Shown in pieces: positions 23,401-32,209 of a stretch of 64,000 bases of DNA. The notes beneath the pieces were generated by a model. That model saw nothing but the letters and a program-made list of their open reading frames with translations, made no database searches and was not told the DNA's origin. The translations under genes and the position numbers were made by a program. Source of the DNA: Caldilineaceae bacterium (lineage in GTDB: Bacteria; Chloroflexota; Anaerolineae; Caldilineales; Caldilineaceae); the NCBI GenBank assembly GCA_019637695.1, contig JAHBVG010000024.1, positions 16,112 through 80,111 of the forward strand, in the 5' to 3' direction. How positions within the stretch are numbered: position 1 is the stretch's first letter; every line of letters begins with the position of its first letter.

Positions 23401-23817
23401 CCCAGCCATGAACTCATCTGTATAGAGTTCAACGGCTGCTTCCAATCGCCGCTGCGAATCGGCCAGATCAACAGAGTTGTTGTTTGTCCGAACTGAAGCC
23501 GTATGCGCACGAAATTCAGATACATCCAACCAAAGATCCAATGTCGGATTCAACTGCACTCCGTCACGCGCCGAAATCATCACCTCGGTGTTGAGTCCCT
23601 GATTGATGCGATAGAGCATACGGCGCAGGCTGGCGCGGGCCTCTTGCTGGTTGCTCTCCGGCCAAAACAGCGTAGCCAGCGCATCACGGCTGTGCGCCTG
23701 ACGCGTGACCGCCAGATAGACGATTAACGCAATCCCTTTGCGCACACCGAGGTTGATCGGTTCTCCGTTCTGCTCAATGCGAGGATGACCGAACAAGAAG
23801 AGTTTTATTCGGACCAT
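20464..23817 (-). CDS. BTAD/SARP-type regulator with NB-ARC ATPase and TPR domains
   Basis: A 1,117-residue regulator. The start is the ATG at 23817, preceded by AAGGGGAG; a second ATG 7 codons upstream is possible. Residues 1-95 form an OmpR-like winged helix (FLFGHPRIEQNG, LATLFWPES), followed by a bacterial transcriptional activation domain to about 250 (HEPVHRHLMRLYACAGQQSAALRQYEEC). An NB-ARC ATPase follows, with Walker A VVGLGGMGKTRLA near 315 and Walker B QMLIILDNFEDLL near 400. The C-terminal 450 residues are helical TPR-like repeats. Such STAND regulators bind DNA when a ligand triggers oligomerisation. It diverges from the gene pair at 24.0-26.1 kb and may control it. Ligand unknown. 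Confidence 0.88.
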   Translation of the reverse strand: MVRIKLFLFGHPRIEQNGEPINLGVRKGIALIVYLAVTRQAHSRDALATLFWPESNQQEARASLRRMLYRINQGLNTEVMISARDGVQLNPTLDLWLDVSEFRAHTASVRTNNNSVDLADSQRRLEAAVELYTDEFMAGFSLPDCVDFDEWQFFQREELRQSLAGALEQSMRFWEEQGEYEQAISFARRWLALDRLHEPVHRHLMRLYACAGQQSAALRQYEECVRILDEELGVMPEEATAALYEAIRQRRFPEEKKQPAPAPHAPTIPPLSLPVSIQTSLPREPMPLVGREPELAQLGNMLANPHCRLISVVGLGGMGKTRLALEAAHRLAAQENHGFGNGLLFVRLADRAPTTGPIHHLLYALSDGLGLTLSGQIDPAHEVLHFLSTRQMLIILDNFEDLLHPADDLYTEPVLAFVEAILGQAAGVKLLVTSREPLLIAAEWRMDLQGLTYPLSEENGETDLGQADQFSAVALFVQFARQVQPMFEMDSHNAPAIYHLCRLVAGSPLALKLAAAWVRVFSCARIVTDIEENMNLLSTQMRAIPPRQRSMRAIFDYTWHLLNVEEQRLFAAISVFVGGFGDGEAIAVTDASPPLLAGLLDRGLVQVYSTPQGIRYTLHDLTRQYAAERLALDAAFAQQIRQRHTDYYVGFLARLKEAIVGGQQSAALAAISQEMGNLEQMWATLLDAGDLDSLQITAEPLWRYHWSRTPGKKGKEFFTEAIDRLVSSPRLQEDPTLPVVLRTLYAMRGEFHYFLGDYDLAHSDFQVALAIARQRNLRKEEMDMVVILSSIARWQGATVDAERSLQGALGFYREIGDLAGEADVQHELAQLYVYTGRYEEARACASASLAISLDLERPDWIGWAIDVSGWCNFSCGEYASAQRAYVQSLEYFQQINHQLGVALAWGGLGMVAWAEGRQRWAEAQKLMERSLERCRHLHHQFHISSRLSILAQLNNDAERYREAEIYAREGFEIAHRVGSPLFTALNLCCLAESLYYRGDLARSRPYVHQALRLAHEIEQTPALLIALLCYATLQVIESELLEDAEASQIAGRIQAVALLQRVADHPAGWAIYRQKAKRLLDEVSRKWPAQQISAATDYTQAHSFEEQVQAILKDTAA

Positions 23818-24005
23818 GACGCTCCCCTTGGCGCTCATCCGTTAAAACTTGAAATAAACATGGGGCTACCTTTAGCAACCCCATGAGAAAGCCATGAGTA
23901 TGATAGAATAGAAATACCCCTTTGTCTACACTTCTTGAAAATATGGAGAAGAGAATTTTTGACAAGCCATTATCCTTCACACAAGAAAAGCGAGGAAATT
24001 ACCTT

Positions 24006-25139
24006 ATGCAAGGCAAAAGCCCATTTGGCCAACATGATCCTAATCTACCCCTCAAGAAAGGCGCGCCGGCTGTAACACGCCCCAGCAAAGAGGAAATTGC
24101 TGCCTTTCCTGCCGAAGCCGAAGCGCTTTTGGCCAATAATTGGGCAGCCCAGGCGCCGCTGCTCGAAAAGGGCGATTATTGTTTAGATTGGGTAGAGGGT
24201 CGTCATATTCTCCTGGCTGGGGCAACCGGCCCTGGATTGGGCGGCGCCTTTGCCAGCGCGCTTTTGGGTCATGGCAAGGCGGCAAGTATCACCGTCCTGG
24301 GGCGAGATCTCAGCCGCTCTTTGAATTACGAGACGGGCAGACAGATGCAACTTCAAGCCGAAGCCAAGGACATGGGCGCTTCCTTTCACTGGCTCAACGA
24401 CGGCATGGCAATGGAAGGCGCACCGCTCGAAGCCCTGATCAACGCGCTCAAGGAAGCGGGCGCGGACCGGGTGATCTATTTCAACACAGTGGCAGCGGCG
24501 CTCTCCGGTATGTTGCCAGGGATGCCGCCGGTCTACGTCAAGGATGTTGACGCCAATGGTCTCTTTCAGTGGGAATTGCAGCCCCTGACCGAAAAGGAGA
24601 TTGAAATTACGCGCTTTGTCATGGGCGAAATGGCCGTGCGTTTTCCTCAGGTATTGGAAGATCATGGCATCGGCGTTGAGGCCAGTATCTTCGCCGATTG
24701 GCGCGGCAGCCTGGACAAGATCAGCCGCGATCCATCCCAACGCGAGTATGGACGCCAGGGAGCGTACTCGACAAGCCTCTATCTGCCCAAGGAAATCTTA
24801 CAAGAGGCCTCCCGCTCGGCCTACGGCACAGATCGGATTGTTCTCGACATCTTCTACCCCATGATGCGCACACGCGCCCTGCCGTTGATCCCCGGCGGCG
24901 TCACCACAGCCAATCTTAACCAAAAATTAATGGAGATGGAGGGCATTCGCCATGTGGACGTGCCCGAACTGGCATTGATGGGTCTTGATTTTGTCGAGCG
25001 TGCGCTGACCGAAGGTTATGACAATCCCTTCCCGCGCACGGATCGCCATGACAGCTATCTCGATGAGTGGCTCTTTGAGTTGATGGCGCGCCTGACCCAT
25101 GATGAAAACAGCGATTTCTACTACGAACGCTGGACATAA
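24006..25139 (+). CDS. Rossmann-fold oxidoreductase, distantly FabV-like
   Basis: A 377-residue protein, starting at the ATG at 24006 behind GAGGAAA; a TTG 28 codons upstream is possible. Residues of about 70-90 hold a glycine-rich nucleotide motif ([14 protein letters not shown]). The segment [18 protein letters not shown] resembles the ELEPATxEEI...VMGG region of trans-2-enoyl-CoA reductase FabV, and the order of blocks is roughly similar. The classical FabV N-terminus and its QASSAIPVMPLY segment are not present, so FabV activity is doubtful. It ends 19 bases before an iolE homologue, suggesting a shared operon and a polyol or inositol-derived substrate. The FabV link is my inference from remembered motifs. 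Confidence 0.55.
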   Translation: MQGKSPFGQHDPNLPLKKGAPAVTRPSKEEIAAFPAEAEALLANNWAAQAPLLEKGDYCLDWVEGRHILLAGATGPGLGGAFASALLGHGKAASITVLGRDLSRSLNYETGRQMQLQAEAKDMGASFHWLNDGMAMEGAPLEALINALKEAGADRVIYFNTVAAALSGMLPGMPPVYVKDVDANGLFQWELQPLTEKEIEITRFVMGEMAVRFPQVLEDHGIGVEASIFADWRGSLDKISRDPSQREYGRQGAYSTSLYLPKEILQEASRSAYGTDRIVLDIFYPMMRTRALPLIPGGVTTANLNQKLMEMEGIRHVDVPELALMGLDFVERALTEGYDNPFPRTDRHDSYLDEWLFELMARLTHDENSDFYYERWT

Positions 25140-25158
25140 ATCTGTGAAAGGAGGATCT

Positions 25159-26091
25159 ATGACGACTATATCCATCGGGAACGCCCCCTGTTCTTGGGGC
25201 ACATTGGAATTTAAAGGCGCACAGAGTGGTCGCATTGAAGCGGATCAGATGCTCGACGAGTTGACGGCGGCGGGCTATACCGGCAGCGAACTCGGCGATT
25301 GGGGATTTATGCCCACAGAGCCTGATCCACTGGCTGAACATTACCGCCAGCGTGGACTCGCCATCACAGGCGCATACGTTGGCGTCAAGCTACGCGATCT
25401 CCAGGCCCATACCGCCGGGGAAGAGACGGCGGTGCGCACAGCAAAACTGCTGGCCGCCACCGCGGATCGGCTTGGGCAATCTGTTCGCCCCTTCCTCGTG
25501 CTGGCCGATGACGCTGGCACAGACCCGATCCGCGTGAAACATGCGGGGCGGGTGAAACCAGAGATGATGTTGGGCGCAGAGGAATGGAAGCGCTATGCCG
25601 CAGGCGCCGAGCGGATCGCCCGCGCCGTCAAAGCGCAGAGTGGGTTGCGCACTGTCTTTCACCATCACTGCGCCGGCTTTGTGGAAACACCCGAGGAGAT
25701 CGCGCTACTGCTCGACCATACCGATCCTGAGATTTTGGGGTTGGTCTTTGATACAGGGCATTTTGCCTACGGCGCAGGCAGCTGCGATCGGATCCTCAGC
25801 GCGCTCAACCGCTTCGCCGAGAGGATCTGGTATGTCCACTTTAAAGATTACGATCCACAGGTGGGCAATCGTGCAGCGGAAAAAGGCTGGGATTATTTTG
25901 AGGCTGTGCGTCAGGGCGTTTTCTGTGAATTGGGAAGCGGCTGTGTCGACTTCCCCGCGGTGCGCGATTGGTTACAACAACATAGCTACTGTGGATTCGT
26001 CACTGTAGAACAGGATGTCCTGCCCGGTATGGGGCAGCCAAAGGAAAGCGCCAAACGCAATCGAGACTATCTGCGTTCAATCGGCCTGTAA
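25159..26091 (+). CDS. iolE: TIM-barrel dehydratase/isomerase, probable 2-keto-myo-inositol dehydratase (IolE)
   Basis: A 310-residue xylose-isomerase-like TIM barrel. The N-terminus NAPCSWG and the C-terminal run with [17 protein letters not shown] and [11 protein letters not shown] are typical of IolE/inosose dehydratases. Metal-ligand candidates lie in [17 protein letters not shown] and WYVHFKD. IolE removes water from scyllo-inosose, the step between IolG and IolD. The start is decided by an excellent AAAGGAGGATCT just before the ATG at 25159; a longer in-frame ATG overlaps the previous gene. It is detached from the main iol cluster by about 17 kb. Other sugar-phosphate isomerases share the fold. 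Confidence 0.82.
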   Translation: MTTISIGNAPCSWGTLEFKGAQSGRIEADQMLDELTAAGYTGSELGDWGFMPTEPDPLAEHYRQRGLAITGAYVGVKLRDLQAHTAGEETAVRTAKLLAATADRLGQSVRPFLVLADDAGTDPIRVKHAGRVKPEMMLGAEEWKRYAAGAERIARAVKAQSGLRTVFHHHCAGFVETPEEIALLLDHTDPEILGLVFDTGHFAYGAGSCDRILSALNRFAERIWYVHFKDYDPQVGNRAAEKGWDYFEAVRQGVFCELGSGCVDFPAVRDWLQQHSYCGFVTVEQDVLPGMGQPKESAKRNRDYLRSIGL

Positions 26092-26131
26092 AGGGTTGCT
26101 CAATGCGAGAGCTTTGAGATCTATTTTATTT

Positions 26132-26236
26132 AGGTGTGTTCAAAATGGGTTGAAGCGGAGTAGGCACGCCCACGTGCCGTCCCGGTCGCACGAAGGCGTA
26201 CTCACTCCGTGTCCCAACCGAGTTTGAATACACCCT
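26132..26236. repeat. MITE-like inverted-repeat element, about 105 bp
   Basis: The ends are imperfect inverted repeats of about 30 bp: the left end begins AGGTGTGTTCAAA and the right end finishes TTTGAATACACCCT; both continue inward through a CAACC/GGTTG and ACTCCG/CGGAGT match. No coding capacity. It lies in the gene-poor spacer after iolE. Confidence 0.6.
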
Positions 26237-26248
26237 ACTATTTCTGCA

Positions 26249-26371
26249 AAATGTGTATTGATCAGGAAGATGATGAAACATAGTGCGGTTTGTAACCGCA
26301 TGTCTACAGGTGAACGTGCGATTACAAATCGCACCTACAGATTCCACCATGTCGTTGATCAGTACACATTT
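26249..26371. repeat. Second inverted-repeat element with internal palindromes
   Basis: The terminal 16-bp arms at 26249-26264 and 26356-26371 are reverse complements with one mismatch (AAATGTGTATTGATCA type). Between them are two compact palindromes: TGCGGTT-TGT-AACCGCA and GTGCGATT-ACA-AATCGCAC. This looks like a REP/MITE-type noncoding unit. The rest of the 382-bp spacer 26092-26473 holds no gene I can support. Confidence 0.6.
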
Positions 26372-26473
26372 CTGCAAAATGGCGTAAATCTTCTACAGAT
26401 AATAGGATTCAACCATACTATACTGTAAGCGTTCCTATCGTGTTCAGCTTACAAAGATCAATGGTTGAGTCCT

Positions 26474-29113
26474 ATGTCCCTTCATAAACACCCGAATTCT
26501 CCAAGAACCGGACAACTTAACTGGCTACTCGTTATGGCCCTGTTCGGCTTTGCCCTCGCTAGCCGATTGTCGCCCAGCGTCACTGCTCAAGATCACAACA
26601 CGCTTCCCCTGCCAGTGACGCCCACAGCAACCGAAACGCAGATCGACTTTGGCCTTGCCTTCATCAATTCTGCCGAAAGCCCCAGCGGAGTCCAACGCAT
26701 CCAGCGCGGGATCGAAGCAGGCGCGCAAATGGATCGTTTTCCAATTTACTGGGATCGGATTGAGTTTGACTATGCGAATTTTAACTGGGAAGACCAGGAT
26801 AAAGTATTGCGCGATAACGAAGCCGCCGGCCTCAGTACCCTCGCCCTCCTTTTGGGGACGCCTGGACATTATCGACAGACACGCAGCGCACATCATCCCA
26901 CACCTCCCATTGGCGGCAGCTTTGTTCGCTATGCCGACGCCGTGACGAGTCGATCCACCTGTGACCGCTGGCAAGGTCCGCCGCCCCCCGCCGGTCTCTT
27001 CAACCCAATTTTTGCCGATGGCACGGATCTACCAGCGCCGGCGAAGTCAATCAATGGGGAGAATCCGTGGGCGCGCTTTGTCCATGCGGCTGTCAACCGT
27101 TATCGACCGGGTGGGAGCGCCGGGTTGAATGTCAGCCACTGGGAGATCTGGAATGAACAAGATCTCTGCCATTTCTGGTCAGGGACGGCTCAAGAATATG
27201 CCCGCCTCTTGAAGGTTGCTTATCTGGTCATCAAGCAGAGCGATCCGGGAGCAACGGTGATGTGGGGCGGGTTGGCTCACTTTGCCAATGGCCGTTTCCT
27301 CTACGACATGATCAACGCCATCAAAGCGGATCCAATGGCCGCCGCCTACAATGGGTTTTTTGATGCCGCTGCCAGCCATCATTATTCGCTGTCCTGGCAT
27401 GGTTATGACTACACGAATAAAATCCGCAACGCCCTCATTGCCAACGGCTGGGGAAACAAGCCGATCTGGATCACCGAGAGCGGCGTTCCTGTCTGCAATG
27501 ACTATCCAGGCCCAGATTGCCCTAGCCCCTGGCGCGCCACCCCAGAAGAACAGGCCGCGTATATCTGGCAGAATGTGGCCTATACCCGGCTGGCCGGCGG
27601 TGGGCCGATCTTCCACTTTATGCTGCACGATGACTGCGGCAATGAGGTGCGCCCAGATTCTCCTGATGGATTTGGCATTGTCAAAAATGAATCGTCCAGC
27701 TTCTGTTCCCCAGCCAATGCGGAACGACGGCCCGGCTTCAGCGCCTTTCAACTGGCGACCCAATACTTCCCCAATACAGAGGTCCTCTGGGGCGATGTTG
27801 TGCAAGGATGGACCGTGCGCCGGGTCTCCTTTTACCACCCGGCCAGCCGCGAACGCCGCTTGATGCTCTGGTCCATCGTCGGCCAAAATGTAGTGGCAAC
27901 CGTACCTGCGACAGGCTCATCGGCGCGGCTGCTGGCGGTGGACGGCAGCGAGACGATTCTATTCCCCAGTGCGGGCGTCTATACTCTTCCCCTGCCGGGC
28001 GCTACCAACCGCAACTGGCCGGATGGAGATGGGGGCTACAACATCGGCATCTACGGCTTGCCCTACTTGTTGATCGAAGAGGATACAGCGCCGCCGGTGG
28101 CGACCATTACTCCGCTGCCAACGGTGGTTGGCCTCACCTTCCCTGTCCGCTGGCAGGCTCAGGATCTGGGATCGGGGGTGGCGTCGGTCTCGTTGTGGGC
28201 GCGCGCCGATGGCGAGGATTGGCAGCTTTGGCTAAAGGATCTGCCAGCATCCGGCAGTCGTTCGTTCATCGGCGTTGCCGATCGCCGTTATCAATTTGCC
28301 ATCCTGGCGACGGATCGAGCAGGGAATGCGCTCAACGAGCGGACCCCCCAGGCCCAGACCACGGTTCAGGATAAAGTGGAAGCGCGGGGCAGTGTCATCG
28401 ATCCGCGCGGTCGGCCGGTTGTGGGCGTTGAGGTGACGATTGGCAGTGTCGTGGCCCAGACCGACGAAGCGGGGATCTTCTCGGCGCTTGTGCCCATCGG
28501 CAGTTGGGACATCTTCGTGGCTGGGCAACGCATCCACCGTGCGCGCTCCTTTGGCGATAGCGCTCAATTGATGTTGCTCTACTCGCCGCTGCCCAATGTT
28601 ATCCAAAATGGCGACTTTGAGGCAGGCATGGCCGGGTGGCAGATCGGCGGCAGTTCCCCGTTGGCAGTGGAACAGCAGGCAAACACAGGCGATCACGCGC
28701 TGCGGTTGGGCACGGCGTTTGTCCCTAACCCTGGCGTCCCCGGCGAGGAGGGCAGCGACGGTGGCAACAGCACAGTGGCGCAGCAGATCAGTGTCCCTAC
28801 GGGCCATCCCTATCTGGCCTTTGCCTACAAAGTGGAGAGCCAGGAGGTGGAAGCAGGACACGACAGGTTTGAGGTGATCATCGTCGGCGCAGGGCAACCT
28901 GCCGATTATCGCTACACGCAAGAAACAGCGAGCGCGTGGCGTTATCGATTCCTCGATCTTGGGGCGTATGCCGGAGAGACAGTGACGCTGATCTTCAATC
29001 TATACCAATCCTCACCCTTCCGCCCGACCAGCGTAACCCTCGATATGATCACAGTGAGCGATACCACCCCGCCCGCAAACGATTGGATCTATCTGCCGCT
29101 CGTGGCACGGTAA
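26474..29113 (+). CDS. Secreted glycoside-hydrolase-like protein with C-terminal surface tail
   Basis: An 879-residue exported protein; the ATG at 26474 is preferred over a TTG 9 bases upstream. A signal peptide spans about residues 12-40. Residues 50-400 look like a GH39/GH5-type (beta/alpha)8 hydrolase, with the acid/base Glu in HWEIWNEQDL and the nucleophile Glu in IWITESGVP. After this come a beta domain, an Ig-like segment (APPVATITPLPTVVGLTFPVRWQAQD), a carboxypeptidase-regulatory-like repeat (GSVIDPRGRPVVGVEVTIG) and a carbohydrate-binding-module-like region (NVIQNGDFEAGMAGWQ). The tail ends IYLPLVAR, like the 1,837-residue protein. It probably acts on external polysaccharide; substrate unknown. 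Confidence 0.8.
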   Translation: MSLHKHPNSPRTGQLNWLLVMALFGFALASRLSPSVTAQDHNTLPLPVTPTATETQIDFGLAFINSAESPSGVQRIQRGIEAGAQMDRFPIYWDRIEFDYANFNWEDQDKVLRDNEAAGLSTLALLLGTPGHYRQTRSAHHPTPPIGGSFVRYADAVTSRSTCDRWQGPPPPAGLFNPIFADGTDLPAPAKSINGENPWARFVHAAVNRYRPGGSAGLNVSHWEIWNEQDLCHFWSGTAQEYARLLKVAYLVIKQSDPGATVMWGGLAHFANGRFLYDMINAIKADPMAAAYNGFFDAAASHHYSLSWHGYDYTNKIRNALIANGWGNKPIWITESGVPVCNDYPGPDCPSPWRATPEEQAAYIWQNVAYTRLAGGGPIFHFMLHDDCGNEVRPDSPDGFGIVKNESSSFCSPANAERRPGFSAFQLATQYFPNTEVLWGDVVQGWTVRRVSFYHPASRERRLMLWSIVGQNVVATVPATGSSARLLAVDGSETILFPSAGVYTLPLPGATNRNWPDGDGGYNIGIYGLPYLLIEEDTAPPVATITPLPTVVGLTFPVRWQAQDLGSGVASVSLWARADGEDWQLWLKDLPASGSRSFIGVADRRYQFAILATDRAGNALNERTPQAQTTVQDKVEARGSVIDPRGRPVVGVEVTIGSVVAQTDEAGIFSALVPIGSWDIFVAGQRIHRARSFGDSAQLMLLYSPLPNVIQNGDFEAGMAGWQIGGSSPLAVEQQANTGDHALRLGTAFVPNPGVPGEEGSDGGNSTVAQQISVPTGHPYLAFAYKVESQEVEAGHDRFEVIIVGAGQPADYRYTQETASAWRYRFLDLGAYAGETVTLIFNLYQSSPFRPTSVTLDMITVSDTTPPANDWIYLPLVAR

Positions 29114-29122
29114 AGAGTAGAA

Positions 29123-29170
29123 ATTGAGGGATTAGGCGATGGAGCCATACCAATCGCCTAATCCCTCAAT
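29123..29170 (+). terminator. Perfect 18-bp inverted repeat after the glycoside hydrolase gene
   Basis: Arms at 29123-29140 and 29153-29170 are exact reverse complements (ATTGAGGGATTAGGCGAT type) with a 12-base loop, 9 bases after the stop. The right arm merges into near-heptameric words (CCTAATC, CCTCAATC, CCTTAATC). A terminator role is likely, but there is no T-run. Confidence 0.65.
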
Positions 29171-29299
29171 CCCTTAATCTCTTCCCAATAGGAAGCGCCC
29201 AACTTGACGGAATGAGCGTGTCCGCCTACGATGCTAGGCGGCGAGTCGTGCTGGCGCGCTGGGCAACAGACAATAGCTTCTACGGATACGGAGACAACC

Positions 29300-30232
29300 A
29301 TGAAGATCGCGCAGAATATTATCGAATTGATGGGGAACACCCCATTGGTCCAGCTCAATCGAGTGACAGAGGGTGCAGTCGCAAGAGTGGTGGCCAAGTT
29401 GGAATTTTACAACCCTGCTTCTAGCGTCAAGGATCGCATTGGCGTTAACATGATCGAAGCGGCAGAAAAGGCGGGCAAGATCGGCCCAGATACGATTATC
29501 CTCGAACCGACAAGCGGCAACACGGGGATCGCGCTGGCGTTCGTCTGCGCAGCCAAGGGCTACCGCTGTACGTTGGTCATGCCCGACACCATGAGCATGG
29601 AAAGGCGCACACTGCTGCGCGCATACGGCGCAGAGTTGATCCTGACGCCAGGGGCCGCCGGTATGCGCGGCGCCATCGGCAAAGCCGAGGAACTGGCGGC
29701 TTCGGACTCACGCTACTTTATCCCTCAGCAATTTGAGAATCCGAGCAACCCCGACATCCACCGCCGCACCACCGCCGAGGAGATCTGGCGCGATACTGAT
29801 GGTCAGGTGGACATCCTCATTTCGGGGATCGGCACAGGCGGCACGATCACGGGCGTCGCCGAGGTGATCAAAGAACGCAAACCTTCGTTCAAGGCCGTTG
29901 CCGTAGAACCAGCCGCCTCGCCCGTCCTCTCCGGCGGCGCGCCTGGCCCGCACAAGATCCAGGGCATCGGCGCGGGTTTCGTGCCCAAAGTGCTGAATGT
30001 GGGCATCATCGATGAGATCTTCCAGGTGACCAATGAGGAAGCTGTTGCTATGGCGCGACGCGTCGGTGTGGAGGAAGGCGTCCTCGTCGGCATTTCGTCG
30101 GGCGCGGCAATCCACGCCGCCGTGGAAGTGGCGAAGCGTCCTGAAAATGAGGGTAAATTGATCGTCGTGATCGTGCCGTCAAACGGGGAGCGCTATTTGA
30201 GTACCATCCTCTACGAGGATCTGCGCGACTAA
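29300..30232 (+). CDS. cysK: Cysteine synthase (O-acetylserine sulfhydrylase)
   Basis: A 310-residue PLP enzyme that makes cysteine from O-acetylserine and sulfide. The PLP lysine is Lys44 in [11 protein letters not shown]. The substrate loop [10 protein letters not shown] and the phosphate-binding [10 protein letters not shown] follow in the expected places, and SSGAA lies near the C-terminus. The ATG at 29300 is chosen because family homology ([16 protein letters not shown]) begins there and GGAGACAACC precedes it; the frame is open 23 codons further upstream. cysE follows, so the pair supplies both steps from serine. Confidence 0.95.
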   Translation: MKIAQNIIELMGNTPLVQLNRVTEGAVARVVAKLEFYNPASSVKDRIGVNMIEAAEKAGKIGPDTIILEPTSGNTGIALAFVCAAKGYRCTLVMPDTMSMERRTLLRAYGAELILTPGAAGMRGAIGKAEELAASDSRYFIPQQFENPSNPDIHRRTTAEEIWRDTDGQVDILISGIGTGGTITGVAEVIKERKPSFKAVAVEPAASPVLSGGAPGPHKIQGIGAGFVPKVLNVGIIDEIFQVTNEEAVAMARRVGVEEGVLVGISSGAAIHAAVEVAKRPENEGKLIVVIVPSNGERYLSTILYEDLRD

Positions 30233-30272
30233 CGCCGCTCCAGAATTTAGAAAAGCTCGGCGTAAATCGCTA

Positions 30273-30364
30273 CACAGATAGGATTGCTCCTGCCGGGTCC
30301 GTGACCCGGTGACGTCAGGTGAGCAGCGACTGCCGGTCACGGACCAGCGGAGAGCGGAACTATG
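30273..30364 (-). repeat. Dispersed palindromic element, copy E
   Basis: About 92 bp between cysK and cysE with an inverted GGTCCGTGACC/GGTCACGGACC core. Its reverse complement matches the copy at 52463-52555 almost throughout, from CATAGTTCC to the CTAT-TGTG end. A shared transcript of cysK-cysE would carry it as a hairpin. Confidence 0.8.
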
Positions 30365-30402
30365 GTGTTATTCAGGTTCACTTTTGGGAAAGTAGAACGA
30401 TC

Positions 30403-31068
30403 ATGTTGGGACAGTTACGCCGGGATGTAAAGGCGATTTTTGCACGTGATCCAGCGGCGCGCAGTTGGTTAGAAATTTTGCTCTTCTACCCTGGGCTCCA
30501 TGCGGTCTGGCTTTACCGGCTGGCGCACTGGTTTTGGGTGCGCAAATTCCACCTCATCGGGCGTGGAATTTCGCATGTTGCGCGCTTCCTCACCGGTATC
30601 GAGATCCACCCCGGCGCGCAGATCGGCGCTGGTCTCTTCATCGATCATGGCATGGGTACGGTGATCGGCGAAACGTCCGAGATCGGCGAAGATGTCACGC
30701 TCTACCACAATGTGACACTGGGCGGCGTCAGTTGGAAGAAGGAGAAGCGCCACCCCACGGTTGAGGATCACGTGGTGATCGGCGCTGGCGCACAGGTATT
30801 GGGGCCGATCCGCATTGGCGCGCACTCACGCATTGGCGCCAACTCTGTCGTCGTCAAGGATATCCCCACGGATGCGGTTGTGGTCGGCGTGCCAGGCCGC
30901 ATCGTCGTCCACGAGGGAGTACCCGTCGCCAAGCCCAGCGACGACATCGACCTCCAACACAATGTCTTGCCCGATGCCACCATGGAACGCATCCTGCGCC
31001 TTACCGAACGCATAGAGGCGCTGGAGCAAGAATTAGCGGCATTGAAGCAGACAGCAGGCAGGATGTAA
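30403..31068 (+). CDS. cysE: Serine O-acetyltransferase
   Basis: A 221-residue serine acetyltransferase that makes O-acetylserine from serine and acetyl-CoA. Left-handed beta-helix hexapeptide repeats run through about residues 65-175 ([25 protein letters not shown]-type turns). The catalytic His lies in [11 protein letters not shown], and the family motif HNVTLGG is intact. A helical N-terminal part is short, as in CysK-linked short forms. The start is the ATG at 30403, since the upstream open frame lies inside the dispersed palindrome. A C-terminal helix ([17 protein letters not shown]) looks coiled-coil and may mediate assembly. Confidence 0.93.
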   Translation: MLGQLRRDVKAIFARDPAARSWLEILLFYPGLHAVWLYRLAHWFWVRKFHLIGRGISHVARFLTGIEIHPGAQIGAGLFIDHGMGTVIGETSEIGEDVTLYHNVTLGGVSWKKEKRHPTVEDHVVIGAGAQVLGPIRIGAHSRIGANSVVVKDIPTDAVVVGVPGRIVVHEGVPVAKPSDDIDLQHNVLPDATMERILRLTERIEALEQELAALKQTAGRM

Positions 31069-31071
31069 AGA

Positions 31072-31221
31072 AGGCAAAGGGCAAAAGGCAAAAGGCAAAA
31101 GTGGCAGCAGGTTGCAGGTTTGCAGGTGGCAGGTGACAATCGTCTTCGCAATTCGCAACTCACAACTCGCCCCATCTTGACATCCCATTTCCAGTCCAAT
31201 CACTAATCACCAGTCACTTCT
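31072..31221 (+). repeat. Composite heptamer-phased spacer between cysE and moxR
   Basis: Starts 3 bases after the cysE stop. Words read in 7-bp steps: AAGGCAA-type units, then GTTGCAG/GTTTGCAG/GTGGCAG, GTGACAA, TCGTCTT, CGCAATT, CGCAACT, CACAACT, and near the end CCAGTCC, AATCACT, AATCACC, AGTCACT. It ends at the AAGGAG ribosome site of the next gene. The first half is an inverted match of the array at 34.98-35.10 kb. Confidence 0.8.
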
Positions 31222-31234
31222 AAGGAGTATCGTC

Positions 31235-32209
31235 TTGGCTCAAGTGGAAATTGTTCAACGGATCGCCCAACGCGTCAAAGAAAACGTGGCGCGGGTGATC
31301 GTCGGCAAAGAAGAGGTCGTCGAGTTGCTGCTGGTGGCGCTCTTCTGCGAAGGGCACGTGCTGCTAGAGGACGTGCCCGGCATCGGCAAGACCACGCTAG
31401 CCAAGTCGCTGGCGCGATCCCTGGGCGCCAGCTTTCAACGCATCCAATTCACCCCGGATCTGCTGCCGTCGGACATCACCGGCGTCAGCATTTACAATCG
31501 CAAAAGTGACGCCTTCGAGTACCGCGCCGGGCCACTCATGGCTGGCGTCGTCCTTGCGGATGAGATCAACCGCGCCGGGCCGCGCACCCAATCCGCGCTG
31601 CTAGAGGCAATGGAAGAGCGCCAGGTTACAGTGGATGGCGTCACCCATTCCCTGCCTTACCCCTTCTTTTTGATGGCGACGCAGAACCCGGTAGAGTTGG
31701 AAGGAACCTTCCCCTTGCCCGAAGCGCAAATGGATCGCTTTCTCATGCAGGTGGCGCTGGGCTACCCCGAACGTGAGGAAGAGCGACAGATCCTGCGCCG
31801 CTTTCGTGGGGAAAATCCACTGGCCGATCTCAAAACGCAGGTCACCACCGATGAGATCGCCGAAGCGGTTGGCATCTGTCATCAGATCCATCTATCCCCG
31901 GCGCTGGAGGACTATCTGCTTGATTTTGTGGCCGCCACCCGCGCCGACAAGGCTTTGGATCTAGGCATCAGCCCGCGTGGATCGCTGGCGCTCTACCGCA
32001 CCAGCCAGGCCCTGGCCGCCATCCGCGGGCGAACCTATGTCCTCCCCGACGACATCAAGCAACTTGTGCCTGTGGTAGCCAGCCACAGGATGATCCTCAA
32101 CTCGGATGCGCGGCTGCGCGGGCAGACCGTCGGCGATGTACTCAAACGCATCCTCCAGGCCGTGCCCGTACCTGTGGAAGAATTAACGCCAGGAAGGGGT
32201 GTGCGCTGA
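31235..32209 (+). CDS. MoxR-family AAA+ ATPase
   Basis: A 324-residue MoxR ATPase, a chaperone-like AAA+ protein that usually acts with DUF58/VWA proteins. Walker A is DVPGIGKTTLAKS near residue 48, Walker B VVLADEINRAG near residue 108, sensor 1 ATQNPVE near 148; the C-terminal lid has the SPRGSLALYRTSQA motif. The start appears to be a TTG at 31235, because AAGGAG lies 7 bases upstream and no ATG is in register. Its stop overlaps the next start by one base, so it is translationally coupled to the DUF58 gene. Confidence 0.9.
   Translation: MAQVEIVQRIAQRVKENVARVIVGKEEVVELLLVALFCEGHVLLEDVPGIGKTTLAKSLARSLGASFQRIQFTPDLLPSDITGVSIYNRKSDAFEYRAGPLMAGVVLADEINRAGPRTQSALLEAMEERQVTVDGVTHSLPYPFFLMATQNPVELEGTFPLPEAQMDRFLMQVALGYPEREEERQILRRFRGENPLADLKTQVTTDEIAEAVGICHQIHLSPALEDYLLDFVAATRADKALDLGISPRGSLALYRTSQALAAIRGRTYVLPDDIKQLVPVVASHRMILNSDARLRGQTVGDVLKRILQAVPVPVEELTPGRGVR

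Noticed and set aside
30319..30402. N-terminal extension of cysE
   Set aside because: The extra codons lie within the palindromic element and do not resemble serine acetyltransferase.
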